Below are positions 1 to 5,286 of a stretch of 5,495 nt of DNA, piece after piece. Below the pieces are notes generated by a model. The model worked only from the letters and a program-made list of their open reading frames with translations, was not told the origin of the DNA and ran no database searches. The translations under genes and the position numbers were made by a program. How positions within the stretch are numbered: the first letter of the stretch is position 1; each line of letters begins with the position of its first letter. The DNA is from Lachnospiraceae bacterium (lineage in GTDB: Bacteria > Bacillota > Clostridia > Lachnospirales > Lachnospiraceae): positions 1 through 5,495 of the forward strand of contig JAIECC010000290.1 of the NCBI GenBank assembly GCA_029068665.1. The letters are read 5' to 3'.

Positions 1-334
1 CCCTTGGACACGCAGACTGAAAATTCAGTCAATCATCAATCAGTCCTATGGAAGAGAATCCACACAGAATGCCTTAAGATATAAATTCAAACAAAAAGTC
101 CACATAGAACGTACCTGTAGTACGAAAGAAGAAACAGGACACTAGGTAGTTAATACATAGGGATGAAATGATTGGCTTACAAGAACCAAACTTATCCTTT
201 CCAAGATGCAAATTGTGATGATTTAAATCTTAAAATGAAAAGATGATGAGTAACGGCAGGTGTGGAAGATTTGATTATCGAGGAAGGTTTCTCACAGAAA
301 TCTCAAAGGGAGATAAAAATGAATAAGGAAAAAT
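1..334. other. Gene-free stretch, possible noncoding RNA or decayed sequence
   Basis: No reading frame on either strand looks like a real gene. One plus-strand frame is open from base 2 to a TAG at 143-145 (47 codons). It could be the tail of a gene entering from the left, but the residues match no family I recognise and it has no stop-proximal context to support it. The stretch has several self-complementary segments: a 6-bp hairpin (15-20 with 25-30), a CGTAC/GTACG hairpin (110-124), a longer-range pairing of 37-42 and 45-50 with 169-174 and 156-161, and hairpins at 280-293 and 300-314. It ends directly in the terminator at 335. A terminated, non-coding transcript is possible, but AT-rich DNA gives such pairings by chance, and several candidate helices exclude each other. 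Confidence 0.4.
243..326 (+). other. 27-codon open frame of doubtful reality
   Basis: This small frame starts with two consecutive ATG codons (243 and 246) and ends at TAA 324-326. Its product would be arginine- and glycine-rich, with the stretch GRCGRFDYRGRFLTEI. No Shine-Dalgarno sequence precedes it; the upstream bases are plain A-rich. It overlaps out of frame with a five-codon ATG...TAG frame at 319-336, which does have a good AAAGGGA ribosome binding site at 305-311. The peptide may be a chance translation of structured RNA rather than a gene. I list it because the residue composition is not what random AT-rich sequence usually gives. Confidence 0.15.
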
Positions 335-375
335 AGAGGAAACGTATTCAATAAAAGAAAGCGTTTCCTCTTCTT
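335..375 (+). terminator. Intrinsic terminator hairpin, possibly bidirectional
   Basis: A perfect 10-bp stem, AGAGGAAACG (335-344) with CGTTTCCTCT (362-371), encloses a 17-base loop. On the plus strand it is followed by TCTTAT, only a moderate T tract. On the minus strand the same stem is followed by ATTTTTCC, a better T run, so it could stop transcription from either side. It marks the end of whatever is transcribed from the left and isolates the next promoter at 400-428. Confidence 0.65.
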
Positions 376-399
376 ATGTGTAAAAACATGACAGAAGGA

Positions 400-428
400 T
401 TGCCTGTTTTTCCAAGATGATTTATATT
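400..428 (+). promoter_or_regulatory. Sigma-A type promoter for the DUF5085-like gene
   Basis: The -35 box TTGCCT (400-405, 4 of 6 consensus bases) and the -10 box TATATT (423-428, 5 of 6) are separated by exactly 17 bases. They lie just after the upstream terminator and predict a start near 435, giving a leader of about 67 bases before the ATG at 502. A 7-bp inverted repeat, AAAAACA (382-388) and TGTTTTT (405-411), flanks the -35 box and could be an operator or chance. Confidence 0.5.
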
Positions 429-501
429 GTGAAGTAAGAAATCTTTTGTGTCAGGGGCGTGGTCCGTTTCGGCAGTAAAAGAAAGCAAAGGAGGAAGGAT
501 C

Positions 502-939
502 ATGTTAAAATTTCAACATAAGTCGCTGATAATGTATAATGTACTATGGACGGATGTTGAGAATCCAAGGGATTTGCTCATACGGGGAGATGAATTAAAG
601 CATTTTATTATAGATAGTGGTTTTGCTCCGGCAGAAGCCAAAATCTATCGGGTGAATGCTCAAAGAGAATATCAGATTGGAATAAGTATCAATGATGTAA
701 TAGATATCGAAGGTATGGAGGGCATATATTTCCAACGATGTCTTAGGATTCAGGATTGCCTGGTGTACCAGCACGCATTTGAGGGAGCACCTATTGCAAA
801 GTCCCGGACATTTTTGAAACAACATGCCAAAGAAAAGAATCTGCGTCCTTTGGATGGCAGCTTCTATCATGTTCTGACTACATCTTTTGGCTATACGATT
901 GTAGACATATATTATCCATTAGAAAAGAAATCATTGTAA
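502..939 (+). CDS. DUF5085/GyrI-like small protein
   Basis: This is a soluble 145-residue protein of unknown function. I chose the ATG at 502 because AAAGGAGG (487-494) sits 7 bases before it; an in-frame GTG at 448 has no ribosome binding site. The sequence has no signal peptide or membrane segment. Its order of elements resembles DUF5085 proteins as I remember them: an N-terminal strand of the type LKFQHKSLIMYNV, a central YRVN strand, an alternating strand-helix part, then a helix followed by a final FYHVLTT...YTIVDIYY pair of strands. Such proteins have a GyrI/SOUL-like effector-binding fold, and some occur near type VII secretion toxin genes, but no such genes are seen here. The assignment rests on remembered family pattern, not on a search. 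The gene has its own promoter, stands alone on the plus strand and converges on the membrane-protein gene that ends at 947. Confidence 0.6.
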   Translation: MLKFQHKSLIMYNVLWTDVENPRDLLIRGDELKHFIIDSGFAPAEAKIYRVNAQREYQIGISINDVIDIEGMEGIYFQRCLRIQDCLVYQHAFEGAPIAKSRTFLKQHAKEKNLRPLDGSFYHVLTTSFGYTIVDIYYPLEKKSL

Positions 940-946
940 TATCCGG

Positions 947-1471
947 TTAAGGTGTCTGGAAAATTGGAAAAGAAAGAGGATTTAAAGAGAGGCAGGCAAA
1001 GGTCAGGACCAGTAAGGAAAGAATACTGGCACTGAAAGTACCCAGCCATTTTGGAATCCTCTTTTGAAAGGTCAGGTGTACAGCCAGCCATTGACCACAG
1101 AAGAGACCAATGCCGTATGTGGTCAGGTGCAGGGGAAGTCCATTTGCCCCGAAACCGGAATGAAGCAGATAGTAAAGTCCGGTAATGATAAGAAAGCTGG
1201 TCACAACGCTGAGGAGGCATGCAGTCAGGCGGTTGGTCCATAGAAACTCCGGCTCCAGACGCATATGATGTACAAATAGCATCCAAACTAAGACAAGAGG
1301 GTAAAAAGCCAGCTTTAAATGCTCCCAAATGCTTTCATTAATGGGAAAGAAGAGCCCTATGAATACATTGTTTCCGGTCCAGGGATATATATTGTGAAAT
1401 AGCATTCCTAACAGAAAAGCAAATACTGTGGTACAGATTACCCAGCCCAGGTGGAATTGCTTTTGGTTCAT
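947..1471 (-). CDS. Five-helix membrane protein, DUF6512 type
   Basis: This is a 174-residue integral membrane protein of unknown function. Hydrophobic segments lie at about residues 8-26, 54-69, 82-103, 112-133 and 141-163. The loop before the second helix carries the hallmark FFPINESIWEHLKL (about residues 41-54), which I recognise from the DUF6512 family of Firmicutes; the conserved polar residues N45, E46, E50 and H51 there suggest a functional site at the membrane face. The start at 1471 is supported by AAGGTGAT on the minus strand (complement of 1475-1482). The protein ends in PLSFPIFQTP. Relatives as I remember them continue a few residues further with a PLFxDPxTGxYG-like tail, so this C-terminus may be slightly short. 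Its downstream neighbour converges on it, and the upstream gene is divergent, so it is probably transcribed alone. Transport or sensing roles cannot be inferred. Confidence 0.8.
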   Translation of the reverse strand: MNQKQFHLGWVICTTVFAFLLGMLFHNIYPWTGNNVFIGLFFPINESIWEHLKLAFYPLVLVWMLFVHHMRLEPEFLWTNRLTACLLSVVTSFLIITGLYYLLHSGFGANGLPLHLTTYGIGLFCGQWLAVHLTFQKRIPKWLGTFSASILSLLVLTFACLSLNPLSFPIFQTP

Positions 1472-1571
1472 AAAATCACCTTTTTCTTTCTTAAAAATTA
1501 ATGTATACTATTTTATTATGTTACAAGGATAAAAAGAATATGCATAAAGCGTGAAATCAGGAGGTAGAAGG
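1472..1571. promoter_or_regulatory. Divergent AT-rich intergenic region with weak promoter candidates
   Basis: This 100-base gap must carry promoters for both the minus-strand membrane-protein gene and the plus-strand epimerase pair. On the plus strand TATACT (1504-1509) is a good -10 box but lacks a clear -35; a second weak option is TTACAA (1521-1526) with ATAAAG (1544-1549) at 17-base spacing. On the minus strand TTGTAA (complement of 1521-1526) is a fair -35 facing a poor -10 near 1498-1505. The plus-strand ribosome binding site AGGAGG is at 1559-1564. None of the promoter boxes is strong enough to be certain. Confidence 0.4.
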
Positions 1572-2453
1572 ATGGCATTACACACATTACAAAGTGGTGA
1601 CCTGCGGGTTACCATAGCTGATGGGGGAGCAGAGCTTATGGATATCGAAGATATCCTGACCGGAAGAAAGTATTTATGGCATGGGGATGCTGCTTACTGG
1701 GGCAGACGTTCACCCGTATTATTTCCCATTGTAGGAAGTCTGAAGAATAAAGAATACAAGTATAATGGAAAAACCTATCCTATGTCGCAGCATGGCTTTG
1801 CCCGAGACATGGAGTTTACCATGACAGAGCATACCGAGGATACCATATGGTTTGAATTAAGGGCAGATGAAGAAACAAAGAAAAAGTATCCATTTCAGTT
1901 CCTACTGGAAATCGGCTATCAGCTTCTTGGACGGGAACTGAAGGTGATGTGGAAGGTAACCAACGAAGACAAAAAGACTATGTTTTTCTCTATCGGTGGA
2001 CATCCCGCTTTTATGTGTCCCATTGATGGTGAAGGGAAGCAGAAGGATTACTACCTGCTGTTTGATGAGAAGGAAAATCTGACATACGGTAAGCTTAGTA
2101 AAAACGGCTTAATTGAATCTCAGGGGCATGTCTTGGACACCCAGGATGGCTGTATGCCTATTGATGCCCATTTATTTGATGAGGATGCTTTGGTAATCGA
2201 AGGTGGACAGGCACACGAAGTGTCACTGGCAGGACCGGATCGACAGCCGTATCTGACAGTCCGGTTTGATGCGCCGCTGTTTGGACTTTGGTCACCGGCG
2301 AAGAGACACGCACCTTTTGTCTGCATAGAACCATGGTATGGACGTTGTGATAAGGAGAGCTTTGAAGGAATGCTGGCAGATCGGGAATATGGCAATGAGC
2401 TTCGTCCGGGTAAGGTGTTTCAGGCAGATTATACTATCATATGTTGTGGGTAG
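1572..2453 (+). CDS. Aldose 1-epimerase family protein (LacX-like)
   Basis: This 293-residue cytoplasmic enzyme belongs to the galactose mutarotase superfamily, which interconverts the alpha and beta anomers of aldoses or sugar phosphates. The family hallmarks are in order: RRSPVLFP (about 45-52), QHGFAR with H74 and R78 as the first catalytic/binding pair, GGHPAF with H144 as the second histidine, and CIEPWYGRCD with E253 as the expected catalytic base. The length and the EPWYGR motif fit the LacX/YihR-like branch rather than classical GalM of about 340 residues; the true sugar is unknown. I chose the ATG at 1572, 7 bases after AGGAGG (1559-1564), over an in-frame GTG at 1551 with no ribosome binding site. 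It is followed after 9 bases by the zinc-ribbon gene, with which it should share an mRNA. There are no sugar transport or catabolism genes beside it to narrow the substrate. Confidence 0.92.
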   Translation: MALHTLQSGDLRVTIADGGAELMDIEDILTGRKYLWHGDAAYWGRRSPVLFPIVGSLKNKEYKYNGKTYPMSQHGFARDMEFTMTEHTEDTIWFELRADEETKKKYPFQFLLEIGYQLLGRELKVMWKVTNEDKKTMFFSIGGHPAFMCPIDGEGKQKDYYLLFDEKENLTYGKLSKNGLIESQGHVLDTQDGCMPIDAHLFDEDALVIEGGQAHEVSLAGPDRQPYLTVRFDAPLFGLWSPAKRHAPFVCIEPWYGRCDKESFEGMLADREYGNELRPGKVFQADYTIICCG

Positions 2454-2462
2454 GAGGGTTCT

Positions 2463-3773
2463 ATGGCAGAAGAAAGCAATGTTTTAAAGTCATGGGAATC
2501 CGATTATTCTGAGTTGTTTCAAAATTTTTTAAAGGAACTATCTCAATGGCCGGATACTGGTACAGAACCCCGGTCCGGGAATCAGGATATCCGGTATTAC
2601 CTGGACTTGGAGGAACACAGATTGAAGGAACGAGGGCTATCCATGAAGTTGGATTTCAAGGCATATACTCAAGTTTCTTCAACGAGTAAGGTGGTAAAAA
2701 CAGTTCCAATTTTAAATGTCTTTGAGTATGCACGCTATGGTCAAAGTATGAGCAACCAAACTGTTGAAAAGAGGGTGGAGTATTTTCGAAACGGGAAATC
2801 TGTATATCGGAATAAAAAAGATCTTACCGCTTATCTGACCATTATAGAACCCAAGAAGGGGAATGAGAATATTGGTGAAGAAACATATAGTTGTCCGAAT
2901 TGCGGAGCAATCACCAAAATTCACGTTTTGGAAGAAGAAGGCTGCCCATATTGTCGAACGAAATATTTGATTACGGATTTGTTTCCAAAGGTTACGAATT
3001 ATTATTTCCTTGACAATGCTACGGTTTCGGAGAAGGTAGACAAGGGAATGAAGCGATATGTGTTTGCCGGTATGGGAGTATTCTATATTATTGGTCTTAT
3101 TTTTATTATTTGCAGCATAGGGAGCCCGGATTTCGTTGAAACTTTGATTATGACATTGATTGGAGTATTGATTGGGGGAAGCATGATGGGGGCATTAGGC
3201 GGTTATATGATATATTCCATGACCCTGCTTGCCAGAACGCTTTTTAAGGCAGGGAAAACAATGCCGGTTAACATTGGCAGCGCAGGTTCCCGTTCTAAGA
3301 TAACAAAGACCGTATCTAAGTTTGATCCGGCATTCAGTTATGAATACTTTGAAGGAAAAGCATTGTCACTGGCCAGAATAGTTATCTTAAGTCCGGACCC
3401 TGCAAATTGTATCCAGTATAGTGGAAGCAAGATCAAGGAGTATTTTCGGGAAATTATCAATATCAATTACCGGGGTGGGATGCACCTTATTTCCCTGCAA
3501 AGAAAGGGGAATGTTTTAGAGGTAAAGCTGCAGCTTTATCTGACGAATACCTATGACACCAAAGGGAAAATCAAAGAGAAGGATGAAGTGATTTATCTAA
3601 CCCTTCATCATAACGCAGAATTCAAGGTGGTTCCGGACTTTTCCATAAAGAAGGTGGAGTGTCCAAGCTGCGGAGGAAGCTTTGATGCAACCAGATATCA
3701 AAGGTGTCCATACTGCAATCAAAAGTATGATGTAAGCAGGGATGACTGGATAGTAAAAGATATATGGAAATGA
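2463..3773 (+). CDS. Zinc-ribbon, Tim44-like membrane protein with duplicated modules
   Basis: This 436-residue protein has two CPxC...CPYC zinc ribbons and a membrane anchor. The parts in order are: an N-terminal soluble domain (about 10-130) ending in a strand TAYLTIIEP; zinc ribbon 1 with C144, C147, C161 and C164; two hydrophobic helices (about 199-219 and 227-256); a Tim44/NTF2-like domain (about 285-390) with the family-type opening DPAFSYEYFEGKALSLARI; and zinc ribbon 2 with C400, C403, C415 and C418. Related clostridial proteins are annotated as zinc-ribbon, Tim44-domain transport proteins, but the name comes from similarity to the mitochondrial import factor and no function in bacteria is established to my knowledge. 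Both soluble parts probably face the cytoplasm because the two helices form a hairpin; this is inference. Its ribosome binding site AGGAGG (2452-2457) overlaps the epimerase stop codon, which favours translational coupling. No terminator is visible after it. Confidence 0.8.
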   Translation: MAEESNVLKSWESDYSELFQNFLKELSQWPDTGTEPRSGNQDIRYYLDLEEHRLKERGLSMKLDFKAYTQVSSTSKVVKTVPILNVFEYARYGQSMSNQTVEKRVEYFRNGKSVYRNKKDLTAYLTIIEPKKGNENIGEETYSCPNCGAITKIHVLEEEGCPYCRTKYLITDLFPKVTNYYFLDNATVSEKVDKGMKRYVFAGMGVFYIIGLIFIICSIGSPDFVETLIMTLIGVLIGGSMMGALGGYMIYSMTLLARTLFKAGKTMPVNIGSAGSRSKITKTVSKFDPAFSYEYFEGKALSLARIVILSPDPANCIQYSGSKIKEYFREIININYRGGMHLISLQRKGNVLEVKLQLYLTNTYDTKGKIKEKDEVIYLTLHHNAEFKVVPDFSIKKVECPSCGGSFDATRYQRCPYCNQKYDVSRDDWIVKDIWK

Positions 3774-3791
3774 TAGATGTTTGGTTGTTGC

Positions 3792-3820
3792 TTGACAGTG
3801 AAGAAATCAAGGACTACAAT
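3792..3820 (+). promoter_or_regulatory. Strong sigma-A promoter of ilvE
   Basis: The -35 box TTGACA (3792-3797) is a perfect match, the -10 box TACAAT (3815-3820) matches 5 of 6 bases, and the spacer is exactly 17 bases. Transcription should start near 3827, giving a leader of about 60 bases. It begins 18 bases after the stop codon of the preceding gene, so ilvE has its own promoter even if transcripts from upstream read through. This is the best promoter match in the window. Confidence 0.8.
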
Positions 3821-3829
3821 AAAGAAAAT

Positions 3830-3867
3830 TTGTTACAGCTCCAATCCGGGTGAACAAACTGTAACAA
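3830..3867 (+). promoter_or_regulatory. Inverted repeat in the ilvE leader
   Basis: TTGTTACAG (3830-3838) and CTGTAACAA (3859-3867) form a perfect 9-bp inverted repeat with a 20-base loop. It lies immediately after the predicted transcription start and ends a few bases before the ribosome binding site AAAGGTG (3872-3878). There is no T tract, so it is not a terminator. It could be an mRNA hairpin that protects the 5' end or tunes translation, or two half-sites for a regulator. I do not recognise it as a known operator. Confidence 0.5.
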
Positions 3868-3886
3868 GAGGAAAGGTGTGAGGAAG

Positions 3887-4912
3887 ATGGAAAAGAAGAA
3901 TATTGATTGGGCAAATCTTGGATTCGGATATATGAAGACAGATAAGAGATTTGTTTCCACATTTAAGGATGGTGCATGGGATGCCGGTCAGTTATCGGAA
4001 GATGATATGATTACCATGAGCGAATGTGCCGGTGTGTTACAGTATGCACAGACGATTTTCGAGGGATTAAAGGCATATACAACAGAGGATGGACGTATCG
4101 TGTGTTTCCGTCCGGACTTAAATGCAGAGCGTATGGCACAGTCGGCAGAAAGACTGGAAATGCCGGTTTATCCGGAGGACAAGTTCGTAGAAGCAGTAGT
4201 AGAGACCGTAAAAGCAAATGAGGCATATGTTCCGCCATATGGTTCCGGTGCTACTCTTTATGTTCGTCCGTATATGTTCGGGATAAATCCGGTTATTGGT
4301 GTAAAGCCGGCAGATGAATATCAGTTCCGTATCTTTACCACACCGGTAGGACCGTATTTTAAGGGTGGTGTAAAACCATTAACAATCCGGATTAGTGATT
4401 TTGACCGTGCAGCACCTCATGGCACTGGTAATATTAAGGCTGGTCTTAATTATGCCATGAGCCTTCATGCGATTGTTACTGCGCATAAAGAAGGTTATGA
4501 TGAGAATATGTATTTAGACCCGGGAACAAGAACCAAAGTGGAAGAAACCGGTGGAGCGAATTTCTTATTTGTTACGAAGGACAATAAGGTAGTAACTCCG
4601 AAGTCTGACAGTATTCTTCCGTCCATTACCAGACGGTCTCTGATGGTAGTTGCCAAGGAATATCTGGGCTTAGAGGTTGAAGAGCGGGAAGTATTCAAGG
4701 AAGAATTAAAGGATTTTGCAGAATGTGGTCTTTGTGGTACCGCTGCGGTTATTTCTCCGGTTGGAAAGATTGTTGACCATGGAACAGAAATCTGTCTGCC
4801 AAGCGGTATGAATGCCATGGGACCGATTACCCAGAAGCTGTATGATACCCTGACCGGTATTCAGATGGGTCGGATAGAAGCACCGAAAGACTGGATTAAG
4901 GTAATTGAATAG
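3887..4912 (+). CDS. ilvE: Branched-chain amino acid aminotransferase
   Basis: This cytoplasmic enzyme uses pyridoxal phosphate to transfer the amino group between glutamate and the 2-oxo acids of leucine, isoleucine and valine, the last step of their synthesis and the first of their breakdown. It has 341 residues, which fits the longer class IV branched-chain type rather than the roughly 309-residue E. coli form. Visible family motifs are QTIFEGLKAY (55-64), FRPDLNAERM (74-83), LYVRPYMFG (124-132), GNIKAGLNYA with the cofactor lysine K184, VEETGGANFLFV with the cofactor-contacting E220, and CGTAAVISPVG (283-293). I prefer the ATG at 3887, which gives the usual MEKKNIDW start and has AAAGGTG 8 bases before it; a GTG at 3878 would add only three residues and is possible. 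The gene has its own strong promoter and a terminator behind it, so it is mainly monocistronic. No other ilv or leu genes are in the window. Confidence 0.96.
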   Translation: MEKKNIDWANLGFGYMKTDKRFVSTFKDGAWDAGQLSEDDMITMSECAGVLQYAQTIFEGLKAYTTEDGRIVCFRPDLNAERMAQSAERLEMPVYPEDKFVEAVVETVKANEAYVPPYGSGATLYVRPYMFGINPVIGVKPADEYQFRIFTTPVGPYFKGGVKPLTIRISDFDRAAPHGTGNIKAGLNYAMSLHAIVTAHKEGYDENMYLDPGTRTKVEETGGANFLFVTKDNKVVTPKSDSILPSITRRSLMVVAKEYLGLEVEEREVFKEELKDFAECGLCGTAAVISPVGKIVDHGTEICLPSGMNAMGPITQKLYDTLTGIQMGRIEAPKDWIKVIE

Positions 4913-4953
4913 AACATCCGAATGGGTAAGGAATAAAAGATAGTGAGTATGAG

Positions 4954-4980
4954 AAGGGAGCTGCTTGACGGCTCCCTTTT
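4954..4980 (+). terminator. Intrinsic terminator after ilvE
   Basis: AAGGGAGC (4954-4961) pairs perfectly with GCTCCCTT (4971-4978) around a 9-base loop, and the stem runs into TTTT (4977-4980) then ATCACTTTAT. The stem is GC-rich and the T run short but adequate. It lies 41 bases after the ilvE stop codon and 10 bases before the next ribosome binding site, so partial read-through must feed the next gene unless it has a promoter I cannot see. Confidence 0.8.
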
Positions 4981-5003
4981 ATCACTTTATAAGGAGGAGA
5001 GTT

Positions 5004-5192
5004 ATGTTTGAAGCGATGAATTATATTGTACGAAGGATTGATGGGGACTATGCCTATCTGGAACTGGAGGGTTCCCCGGAGGAAGAGTTAAAGTGTGTTG
5101 CAAGGGCATTACTGCCTGAAGAAATTACGGAAGGCTGTCAGGTGGTCTATGAAATGCTGTCTTACCATTTATTTTCTAATATTAGGAATTGA
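5004..5192 (+). CDS. Small DUF3006-like protein
   Basis: This 62-residue soluble protein begins at an ATG placed 6 bases after a textbook AAGGAGG (4991-4997). The pattern YIVRRIDGDYAYLELEG followed by RALLPEEITEGCQVVYE matches the DUF3006 pattern as I remember it: an [ID]R-[IF]-[ED]G-[DE]-x-A-x-L-E strand pair, then a LP...EG turn, a small barrel-like fold of unknown function. Typical members add a charged C-terminal helix of some ten to twenty residues; here the sequence ends in MLSYHLFSNIRN instead, so the tail is short or divergent. No alternative frame restores a typical tail. The gene lies between the ilvE terminator and the promoter of the acyl-CoA synthetase-like gene and has no clear promoter of its own. 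In other bacteria DUF3006 genes often accompany metallo-beta-lactamase-fold genes (from memory); none is here. Confidence 0.7.
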   Translation: MFEAMNYIVRRIDGDYAYLELEGSPEEELKCVARALLPEEITEGCQVVYEMLSYHLFSNIRN

Positions 5193-5217
5193 ATTTCCTG
5201 ACTGAGAAGGCTATAAT
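5189..5217 (+). promoter_or_regulatory. Promoter of the AMP-binding gene
   Basis: TTGAAT (5189-5194, 4 of 6 consensus bases) and a perfect TATAAT (5212-5217) are spaced by 17 bases. The -35 box overlaps the stop codon of the DUF3006-like gene (5190-5192). The predicted start near 5224 leaves a leader of about 63 bases. A second weaker pair, TTGAAA (5233-5238) with GTTAAT (5256-5261), also has 17-base spacing and could be an alternative. Confidence 0.65.
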
Positions 5218-5286
5218 TATTCTATATGCAAATTGAAAAAGAATTGTAAGAAACAGTTAATGAAACACGGGCACTGGGGGAAAATT

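Noticed and set aside
2..145. Open plus-strand frame at the left edge as the tail of a protein gene
   Set aside because: 47 codons with no recognisable family pattern, and open frames of this length are common by chance at an edge; only noted under the gene-free stretch.
448..501. GTG start extending the DUF5085-like protein by 18 residues
   Set aside because: No ribosome binding site before the GTG, and the extension translates the AAAGGAGG site itself; the ATG at 502 is ideal.
912..1328. A 138-codon minus-strand open frame overlapping the DUF6512-type gene
   Set aside because: It lies within the membrane-protein gene in another frame, has no ribosome binding site and its residues look like an out-of-frame translation; the 947-1471 frame carries the family motif and a good start.
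3830..3867. Rex or GlnR/TnrA operator
   Set aside because: The half-sites resemble TTGTTA/TAACAA or TGTNA/TNACA, but the 20-base spacing does not fit either known operator.
3774..3886. T-box or other large riboswitch ahead of ilvE
   Set aside because: The promoter at 3792-3820 leaves only about 60 bases of leader, far too short for a T-box, and no terminator or T-box sequence is present.
4495..4818. Minus-strand 107-codon open frame inside ilvE
   Set aside because: Opposite-strand shadow of a well-supported enzyme gene with no ribosome binding site or family pattern.
4965..5003. TTG start extending the DUF3006-like protein by 13 residues
   Set aside because: The start would lie in the loop of the ilvE terminator and the extension would translate the AAGGAGG site.
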